Shown: piece after piece, positions 7,300 through 11,584 of the stretch
How positions within the stretch are numbered: the first letter of the stretch is position 1
How the letters are laid out: each line of letters opens with the position of its first letter
NCBI GenBank assembly: GCA_900553855.1
Contig: USFG01000019.1
Location: 1-11,584, forward strand
From: an uncultured Mycoplasmatota bacterium
Lineage (GTDB): Bacteria; Bacillota_I; Bacilli_A; RF39; UBA660
DNA: 11,584 bases
Reading direction: 5' to 3'
Translations under genes and position numbers: made by a program
Notes under the pieces: generated by a model
The model's input: only the letters and a program-made list of their open reading frames with translations
Told to the model about the DNA's origin: nothing
Database searches by the model: none

Positions 7300-7319
7300 T
7301 AGTTAGTGTGAAGTTTTAT
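7287..7319. terminator. Bidirectional terminator shared by two convergent genes
   Basis: Nine-base perfect arms at 7287-7295 and 7307-7315 enclose an 11-base loop. On the plus strand T-rich sequence follows, and on the minus strand a run of six T follows. It serves both the peptidase gene ending at 7299 and tag ending at 7303, whose last codons lie in the two arms. Confidence 0.88.
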
Positions 7320-7854
7320 TTTGAGATAAAAAACAATTTTCTTGATGAGAGTTAATTATGCCAACTGCTTGAAGATAAGAATATATTATAGTTGTACCAA
7401 CAAATTTCATTCCTCTTTTGATTAAATCTTTAGAAATATCATCTGATAATTTAGATTTAGTGTCAGTACAATTATAATATATATTACCTTTTGTAAATGT
7501 TAATAAGTAATTATAGAATGTACCATATTCCATAACTATTTGTTTAAATATTTTGCTATTATTAATGCTTGCTTTTATCTTTATTTTATTTCTAATAATA
7601 TCCTTATTTTTAATTAATTCTTCAATTTTGTTATCGTCATAATTACATACTTTATTTATATTAAAGTTATCATAAGCTTTTCTAAAGGCTTCTCTTTTGT
7701 TTAATACACACTCCCATGATAAGCCTGCTTGAAATGATTCAAGAATTAACATTTCATAAAGATAGTTATCATTTGGGTTAAGAATGCCCCATTCTTCATC
7801 ATGATATTTTATATATATGGGATTATTTAAATTACACCAATTACATCTATTCAT
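7303..7854 (-). CDS. tag: DNA-3-methyladenine glycosylase I
   Basis: This 183-residue protein is a full-length Tag enzyme, which excises 3-methyladenine from alkylated DNA in base excision repair. The family signature is intact: the N-terminal RCNWC with Cys4, YHDEEWG with His18, and the C-terminal INSHQENCF with His170 and Cys174 give the zinc-binding Cys-His-His-Cys set. Glu39 and Trp47 in ILESFQAGLSW line the base pocket. GAGG about 8 bases before the ATG is the ribosome binding site. The start lies 3 bases beyond the end of a decayed ogt reading frame, so tag was probably translated from an ogt-tag alkylation-repair operon and still depends on upstream transcription. The protein ends in TSH, encoded by the terminator palindrome. 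Confidence 0.95.
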   Translation of the reverse strand: MNRCNWCNLNNPIYIKYHDEEWGILNPNDNYLYEMLILESFQAGLSWECVLNKREAFRKAYDNFNINKVCNYDDNKIEELIKNKDIIRNKIKIKASINNSKIFKQIVMEYGTFYNYLLTFTKGNIYYNCTDTKSKLSDDISKDLIKRGMKFVGTTIIYSYLQAVGIINSHQENCFLSQNKTSH

Positions 7855-7857
7855 TTG

Positions 7858-8073
7858 TTATTCCTCTTCTATGTCTATTTTTTCGAGTTCTAGTAATTTT
7901 ATTTTATTATCTATTCCACTACTTTAACTGGTTAATTTTTTCATAAAATATAGGTAAATCTTTAGTAATATTTTTTTCTTTAAATTTGCGAGGATTAAAC
8001 CAGTTAAATATTCTCCATCGCTTATCAAAGTCATCTATCCTAATGGCGAATTATATATTTTTTGATAGTGCAT
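7858..8073 (-). pseudogene. ogt: Decayed O6-methylguanine-DNA methyltransferase (ogt remnant)
   Basis: Three separate stretches on the minus strand read as pieces of Ogt, the suicide enzyme that removes methyl groups from O6-methylguanine. From 8073, an ATG frame gives MHYQKIYNSPLG, a TAG (8035-8037), then MTLISDGEYLTGL, which matches the N-terminal part. At 8002 the reading shifts to another frame, WFNPRKFKEKN...DLPIFYEKINQLK, ending in TAG at 7919-7921. From 7923 the first frame resumes with SSGIDNKIKLLELEKIDIEEE and TAA at 7858, matching the C-terminal GIxNKIxLLxLE block. The middle of the protein, including the PCHRV active-site cysteine, is missing. About 72 codons remain of a family near 150-175 residues. 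One nonsense codon, one or more frameshifts and a large internal deletion make it non-functional. Confidence 0.8.
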
Positions 8074-8087
8074 AATTAAAGTGCCTT

Positions 8088-8744
8088 TTATTTTCTAGGA
8101 GTTATTACTAAATGTTTACCACTTTTGTTTTTTAATGATATTTCTTGTAATAATTTTATTTCTTTTTCATTTAAAGAACATAATAATTCATCTATTTGTT
8201 CCAACGAAACATTTGTTAATTTTAATAAAATAGAATTACTTAACTCATCAGATAATAATGGTAATGTAGTTATTTCAATGCTATTAGTTAAATTAATTAA
8301 TTCTTCTTCTATTTTGTTGCCATACTCAGTTAATAGTTTATAATTATTATTTAAAATTTCTAATTGTTTTTTGTATTCCTTGTTATAAGATATTTCAGAT
8401 CTTAATTTTCTAAAATTAGAAATATTTTCAGTATTTGCTTCATTTTTTGCTTCTCCGTATGTATCAAAAATTTTATCTACATTTAATGAATTTGTGCAAG
8501 TTCCATATATATTATATTCGGGAATATTTAATTCTGATCGAATAGAATAACTTGGAGTAATAAACACAATATCATATAATTTTTTTATTTCTCCTGTACT
8601 TAAATATCTTTCTTTTTTAGCAATTACATAACATTTAGCTGGAATATAATATGTACAATTTCTATAAATACCATCATTATCAAGTGTTCTTTCTATTTTC
8701 ATAATTGCATATTTAACTTTGTAATTAGTTGTTTTATTCTTCAT
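8088..8744 (-). CDS. Protein of unknown function (218 aa)
   Basis: I do not recognise this 218-residue protein. The first 65 residues are rich in Tyr, Ile and Lys with alternating strand-like segments (VKYAIMKIERTL, CYVIAKKERYL, YDIVFITP). Residues about 90-160 look helical and partly coiled-coil (KEYKKQLEILNNNYKLLTEYGNKIEEEL), followed by a leucine-rich helical end and a basic tail. There is no signal peptide or membrane segment, so it is probably cytoplasmic. GAGG lies 6 bases before the ATG at 8744. It ends 15 bases before the ogt remnant and no terminator intervenes, so it likely heads the transcript that reaches tag. It is also divergent from the retron, whose promoter lies about 90 bases away, so a functional link to the retron is possible but unsupported. 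Confidence 0.75.
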   Translation of the reverse strand: MKNKTTNYKVKYAIMKIERTLDNDGIYRNCTYYIPAKCYVIAKKERYLSTGEIKKLYDIVFITPSYSIRSELNIPEYNIYGTCTNSLNVDKIFDTYGEAKNEANTENISNFRKLRSEISYNKEYKKQLEILNNNYKLLTEYGNKIEEELINLTNSIEITTLPLLSDELSNSILLKLTNVSLEQIDELLCSLNEKEIKLLQEISLKNKSGKHLVITPRK

Positions 8745-8764
8745 TGTTTACCTCTTTCTAGGTA

Positions 8765-8785
8765 CATTTTATCATTAATAAAATG
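8765..8785. repeat. Perfect 8-bp inverted repeat upstream of the 218-aa gene
   Basis: CATTTTAT (8765-8772) and ATAAAATG (8778-8785) are exact inverted copies around a 5-base centre. They sit 20-40 bases upstream of the gene that starts at 8744, overlapping where its -10 region should be (GATAAAAT on the minus strand). It could be an operator or a leader hairpin. In such AT-rich DNA chance is not excluded. Confidence 0.45.
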
Positions 8786-8831
8786 AATTAGATATGTTTT
8801 TAAAACTTATTATAAAATTTTTAAGATTAAT

Positions 8832-8860
8832 TTGAGAAAAAATACAAATTTTGATACAAT
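8832..8860 (+). promoter_or_regulatory. Retron promoter
   Basis: TTGAGA (8832-8837) and TACAAT (8855-8860) are exactly 17 bases apart. The start site expected 7 bases downstream falls on G8867, the first base of the a1 arm of the retron RNA, so promoter and RNA predictions agree. Confidence 0.75.
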
Positions 8861-8866
8861 ATTTTT

Positions 8867-9015
8867 GCAGTAGTGATTGGAATTATTTCCTACTTTAACG
8901 AGTCGTTAAGGGACTAAATTAATTATAGACGAATAAATAGTAATACTTCAATGGAAACTATTCTACACGTTGTGTAGTTAAGTCCATTTCCATATTACAA
9001 TATCGTTAGTACTGC
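8867..9015 (+). ncRNA. Retron msr-msd non-coding RNA
   Basis: The 5' arm a1 (GCAGTA, 8867-8872, then GTGAT, 8873-8877) pairs with the 3' arm a2 (TACTGC, 9010-9015, and ATCGT, 9002-9006, the latter through two G-T wobbles) with a 3-base bulge. Two msr hairpins follow a1: GGAA/TTCC (8879-8890), and an 8-base stem with an AGT loop (8893-8911). The msd part is a long hairpin: GTAAT/ATTAC (8940-8944, 8994-8998), ATGGAAA/TTTCCAT (8951-8957, 8987-8993), and CTACAC/GTGTAG closed by GTT (8963-8977). The guanines at 8879-8880, directly after a1, are candidates for the branching priming base. The reverse transcriptase ATG lies 19 bases past a2. The overall order a1, msr hairpins, msd stem, a2, RT is the standard retron layout. 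Exact boundaries and the branch base are inferred. Confidence 0.82.
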
Positions 9016-9034
9016 ACTTTAGGAGGTAGTAAAA

Positions 9035-9988
9035 ATGTGGAAATACATAGGTGTAAAAGAATGTAATGAGTTTTTGCTATCTCTTAATTTAATTGATTGT
9101 AAAGAAGAAAAAAAATATATAAAAACCATTTATTCTATTAGTAATAATATTGAAAAAAACTATAGAATATATAAAATAAAAAAACATAATGGGAAATATA
9201 GAACTATATATGAACCAAATAAAATTTTAAAACAAATTCAAAAAAGAATTTTAAATAACATACTTAATAATAAAAAAATATCAAAATTTGCAAAAGCATA
9301 TCATAAAGGAATTGGACTAAAGGATAATGCTATTTTTCATGTTAATAAAGAAATGATTTTAAAGTTAGATATTAAAAATTTCTTTGAAAATATATCTTTT
9401 TTAGATGTATATAATTCGTGTTTTTCAATAGAATATTTTCCTAAATCTGTTGGTATGTTATTAACATATTTATGTACATATGATGATCATTTAACTCAAG
9501 GTTCACCAACATCTGCTTATATATCAAATTTAGTAATGAAGGAATTTGATGAAGAATTAGGACTTTGGTGTGAAGAAAAAAATATTTCTTATACTAGATA
9601 TTCTGATGATATGACTTTTTCTGGTGAATTTAGTCCAAATGAGATAATAATTAAAGTTAGAAAAATGTTATATAAACTAGGTTTAGAATTAAATGATAGT
9701 AAAATTCATGTTATATATAAATCTTCAAATCAAAATGTAACAGGAATTGTAGTTAATGAAAAAATGCAAGTTAATATAAAATATCGTAATAGAATAAGAC
9801 AAGAAATTTATTATATTAATAAGTTTGGTTTAGATTCTCATTTAAAAAAATGTGGTATTAATATTAAACCTAAAAATTATTTAAATAAATTATATGGAAG
9901 AATTCTTTATGTATTACAAATTAATGAGGATGATGAAGAATTTAAAAAATATAAAAATTATGTTAAAAGTTTAAAAGAAGATATTTGA
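9035..9988 (+). CDS. Retron reverse transcriptase
   Basis: This 317-residue protein is a retron-type reverse transcriptase, which copies the msd part of its neighbouring RNA into branched msDNA. Visible marks are the NAxxH motif (NAIFH, 98-102), the first catalytic Asp112 in LKLDIKNFF, QGSPTSAYISN (155-165), the YSDD active site (189-192, Asp191 and Asp192) in YTRYSDDMTFSG, and the VTG motif (235-237) typical of retron enzymes, followed by a basic C-terminal thumb region. There is no maturase, endonuclease or fused effector domain, and the length fits stand-alone retron enzymes. AGGAGG (9021-9026) lies 8 bases before the ATG. The gene is transcribed with the msr-msd RNA from the promoter at 8832. 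It ends in TGA. Subtype cannot be assigned from motifs alone. Confidence 0.95.
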   Translation: MWKYIGVKECNEFLLSLNLIDCKEEKKYIKTIYSISNNIEKNYRIYKIKKHNGKYRTIYEPNKILKQIQKRILNNILNNKKISKFAKAYHKGIGLKDNAIFHVNKEMILKLDIKNFFENISFLDVYNSCFSIEYFPKSVGMLLTYLCTYDDHLTQGSPTSAYISNLVMKEFDEELGLWCEEKNISYTRYSDDMTFSGEFSPNEIIIKVRKMLYKLGLELNDSKIHVIYKSSNQNVTGIVVNEKMQVNIKYRNRIRQEIYYINKFGLDSHLKKCGINIKPKNYLNKLYGRILYVLQINEDDEEFKKYKNYVKSLKEDI

Positions 9989-9991
9989 AAA

Positions 9992-10058
9992 AAATAGATT
10001 ATTTTTAAGTATTTTCTTTTTTCTTGAATAAACTTACCAATCTTAATTTAATCTATTT
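9992..10058. repeat. 10-bp inverted repeat downstream of the retron, with a third direct copy
   Basis: AAATAGATTA at 9992-10001 is matched by its exact reverse complement at 10049-10058, with TTAAG/CTTAA (10005-10009, 10042-10046) extending the possible stem. A further direct copy of the 10-mer occurs at 10340-10349. The hairpin could slow or end retron transcription, but it is not a classic terminator because no strong T run follows. Confidence 0.5.
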
Positions 10059-10162
10059 AGTATTTCTCCTTTCAAATAAATTATATACTAATTATCATAG
10101 ATTAAACACGAACTCGTAGTTGAGTAAAGCAAATTATTTTTTATTTATCTTTTCATATACAT

Positions 10163-10184
10163 TATAGTATCAATATAGTATCAA
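10163..10184. repeat. 11-bp perfect tandem repeat
   Basis: TATAGTATCAA occurs twice in a row (10163-10173 and 10174-10184), followed by a partial match. An 11-base spacing puts both copies on the same face of the helix, which would suit a DNA-binding protein. No function can be assigned. Confidence 0.6.
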
Positions 10185-10322
10185 TTTAGTAAATTATATC
10201 GTTAATAAAACTTCTAAAAATAATTTATATTTCATAATGTATATTCAACTGTTGGATTTGTACTAGGAAATGTTGGATAAATCTTGGTTTTTTTAAGTTA
10301 GTAATAAAATTTGCCAAAAAGA

Positions 10323-10331
10323 TGGTATAAT
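10323..10331 (+). promoter_or_regulatory. Extended -10 promoter of the epimerase gene
   Basis: TGGTATAAT is a perfect TGn-TATAAT extended -10 element. The region 17 bases upstream lacks a good -35 box, which extended -10 promoters tolerate. Transcription should start near 10338, about 50 bases before the ATG. Confidence 0.65.
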
Positions 10332-10388
10332 TATATAAGAAATAGATTAGATTTATTTTTTAGAATGGAGTGGTAGGTGATAAATATT

Positions 10389-11387
10389 ATGAAAAAAATC
10401 TATATATTAACAGGAGCAAATGGTTTTTTAGGCAATAACATTATAAGAAAGTTAGAACAAGATGCTGATAATGAAATTAGGGCTTTTGTATTAAAAGGTG
10501 ATTCTATTAAATCACTAGAAGGATTAAAATGTAAAATATACTATGGTGATGTAACTAAAAAAGAAACTTTATCATTAATTTTTGAAAATACTGATGGAAA
10601 AGAAGTATTTGTAATTCATTGTGCTGCAGTAGTATACATAAAATCAAAATACAATCCACTTGTTTATAATGTTAATGTTAATGGAACTAAAAATATAGTA
10701 GATAAGGTAATAGAGTCTAAAGCAAAACTTATCTATATTAGTAGTGTTCATGCTATCCCTGAGCAACCTAACAATGAATTAATAACAGAAATAACTAATT
10801 TTAACCCTGATAATGTTGAGGGATTATATGCAAAAACAAAAGCAGAAGCTGCGAAGTTTGTAATTGATGCAGTAAAGGGTAAAAATTTGAATGCTTGTAT
10901 TATTCATCCATCTGGTATTATAGGTCCAAACGATTTTGGCAATAGTCACTTAACACAATTAATAAAAGAAGTTGCAAGTGGCAAATTATTTGCTTGTGTA
11001 AAAGGTGGATATGATTTTGTTGATGTAAGAGATGTAGCAGATGGTGTTATTAGTGCTTGTAAAAATGGTGCTAATGGTGAATGCTATATCTTATCTAATA
11101 GATATATAGCAATAAAAGAATTGTGCGACTTAATTTGTGATGTGCAAGGAAGAAAAAAGATTAAAATGGTATTACCAATAGGTTTTGCAAAATTAATAGC
11201 ACCTTTTTTTGAAGTGTATTATAATTTAAAGAAACAAACTCCACTTTTTACAAAGTATTCACTATATACACTATCTTCTAATGCTAATTTCAGTAATGAA
11301 AAAGCTAAAGAAAAGTTGAAATTTAAAAATAGAAATATGAAAGATACAATAAAGGATACAGTTGAGTGGATGAATAAAAATAAATAA
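10389..11387 (+). CDS. Extended SDR NAD(P)-dependent epimerase/reductase
   Basis: This 332-residue protein belongs to the extended short-chain dehydrogenase/reductase group (NAD-dependent epimerase, dihydroflavonol reductase-like). It shows the nucleotide-binding TGANGFLG (8-15) directly at the N-terminus, an acidic GDVT after the second strand, HCAA near residue 77, and the catalytic set Ser119 (ISSVHA), Tyr147 and Lys151 (YAKTK). IHPSGIIGP and DFVDVRDVADG are typical of the family. Substrates are probably sugar nucleotides or small carbonyl compounds and cannot be named from sequence. An in-frame GTG at 10377 would add four residues (MINI) and has GGAG 6 bases upstream. The ATG at 10389 is preferred because AGGTGA lies 8 bases before it and the family begins this close to the Rossmann motif. 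It is monocistronic in this window. Confidence 0.9.
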   Translation: MKKIYILTGANGFLGNNIIRKLEQDADNEIRAFVLKGDSIKSLEGLKCKIYYGDVTKKETLSLIFENTDGKEVFVIHCAAVVYIKSKYNPLVYNVNVNGTKNIVDKVIESKAKLIYISSVHAIPEQPNNELITEITNFNPDNVEGLYAKTKAEAAKFVIDAVKGKNLNACIIHPSGIIGPNDFGNSHLTQLIKEVASGKLFACVKGGYDFVDVRDVADGVISACKNGANGECYILSNRYIAIKELCDLICDVQGRKKIKMVLPIGFAKLIAPFFEVYYNLKKQTPLFTKYSLYTLSSNANFSNEKAKEKLKFKNRNMKDTIKDTVEWMNKNK

Positions 11388-11392
11388 GAATA

Positions 11393-11406
11393 CAAATTGC
11401 AATTTG
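11393..11406. repeat. 14-bp perfect palindrome after the epimerase gene
   Basis: CAAATTGCAATTTG begins 5 bases after the stop codon and is its own reverse complement. No T run follows, so it is not a standard terminator. It could be a protein-binding site or chance. Confidence 0.45.
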
Positions 11407-11525
11407 GAAGTGAGATGTTAAGGGTGAAGAAGAAAATATCCAAATATAAATGCATTATCAATTATTTTTAATATAAATATTTATACTAATTTAAATATAT
11501 TTATATTCTTGTTATATTAATTCTT

Positions 11526-11581
11526 TATATTATATTATATTATTATATTATGTTAGACAAATTTTCCATCGTGGATGGAAA
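11526..11581. repeat. AT-rich simple repeat followed by a perfect hairpin at the window edge
   Basis: Positions 11526-11551 are a run of TATAT/TATTA units. After a short spacer, TTTCCATC (11563-11570) and GATGGAAA (11574-11581) form a perfect 8-bp stem with a GTG loop. The hairpin may open a structured RNA or leader that continues beyond the window. Apart from these and the palindrome at 11393-11406, I see nothing in 11388-11584. Confidence 0.5.
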
Positions 11582-11584
11582 TAT

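Larger units (their letters stand above)
9989..10376. other. Gene-poor AT-rich stretch after the retron
   Basis: No convincing coding frame is seen on either strand in these 388 bases. Visible structure is a 10-bp inverted repeat (9992-10001 and 10049-10058), an 11-bp tandem duplication (10163-10184), a repeated GTTGGAT (10251-10257 and 10273-10279), and the extended -10 promoter of the next gene. A minus-strand TATAAT at about 10083-10088 followed by AAGGAG (about 10067-10073) has no start codon at a workable distance. No clear retron effector gene is present. Confidence 0.7.

Noticed and set aside
8125..8343. Plus-strand 72-codon open frame that could be a small retron-linked gene
   Set aside because: It is antisense to the 218-residue gene, lacks a ribosome binding site and has Asn/Ser/Phe-rich composition typical of an antisense shadow.
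9035..9988. Group II intron or diversity-generating element as the source of the reverse transcriptase
   Set aside because: There is no maturase or endonuclease domain, no intron ribozyme and no template/variable repeat pair; the NAxxH and VTG motifs and upstream msr-msd fold fit a retron.
11219..11461. Minus-strand 80-codon open frame
   Set aside because: It overlaps the end of the epimerase gene antisense and is a Phe/Leu/Ser-rich shadow of it.
11563..11581. Shared TTTCCAT/ATGGAAA motif between the edge hairpin and the retron msd stem
   Set aside because: The match is only seven bases, the arms are in opposite order and the loops differ, so chance is the simpler explanation.

Overview
The window is a strongly AT-rich bacterial chromosome segment. 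The 16S rRNA 5' end at the left edge, strong purine-rich ribosome binding sites, TTGnnn-17-TATAAT promoters and hairpin-plus-T-run terminators point to a low-GC Bacillota. The family content suggests a gut-type Bacilli lineage near Erysipelotrichales/RF39, but that placement is inference. TGA is used as a stop (the reverse transcriptase ends in TGA) and Trp is TGG, so the standard bacterial code applies.

Layout. Positions 1-50 are the start of a 16S gene on the minus strand, fed by two tandem promoters. From about 320 to 5250 everything reads on the minus strand: a DUF402 nucleoside phosphatase, a divergent phosphoglycerate kinase overlapping a dCMP deaminase, a secreted glucosaminidase/lysozyme-like protein, a small unknown protein, and an acidic protein with a LysM-like C-terminus. 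A tRNA-Asn gene with its own promoter and terminator follows on the plus strand. Next is an unusual 600-residue fusion of an M14 zinc carboxypeptidase with a VanY-type M15 D,D-carboxypeptidase. It converges on a minus-strand group made of an unknown 218-residue protein, a previously hidden ogt pseudogene and the 3-methyladenine glycosylase gene tag.

The highlight is a retron at 8832-9988 (plus strand): a TTGAGA/TACAAT promoter, a folded msr-msd RNA (about 8867-9015) with closing a1/a2 arms, and a 317-residue retron reverse transcriptase starting 19 bases after a2. No recognisable effector is fused to it or follows it in an operon. A 388-base gene-poor, repeat-bearing stretch separates it from an extended-SDR NAD-dependent epimerase/reductase. 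The right edge holds AT-rich repeats and a perfect hairpin.

How the genes fit together. Cell-wall functions recur (glucosaminidase-like enzyme, LysM-like protein, M14-M15 peptidase), as do nucleotide and DNA maintenance functions (dCMP deaminase, DUF402 phosphatase, Tag, decayed Ogt). Tag and ogt look like remains of one alkylation-repair operon in which only tag still works. The retron is probably an anti-phage module, by analogy with characterised retrons.
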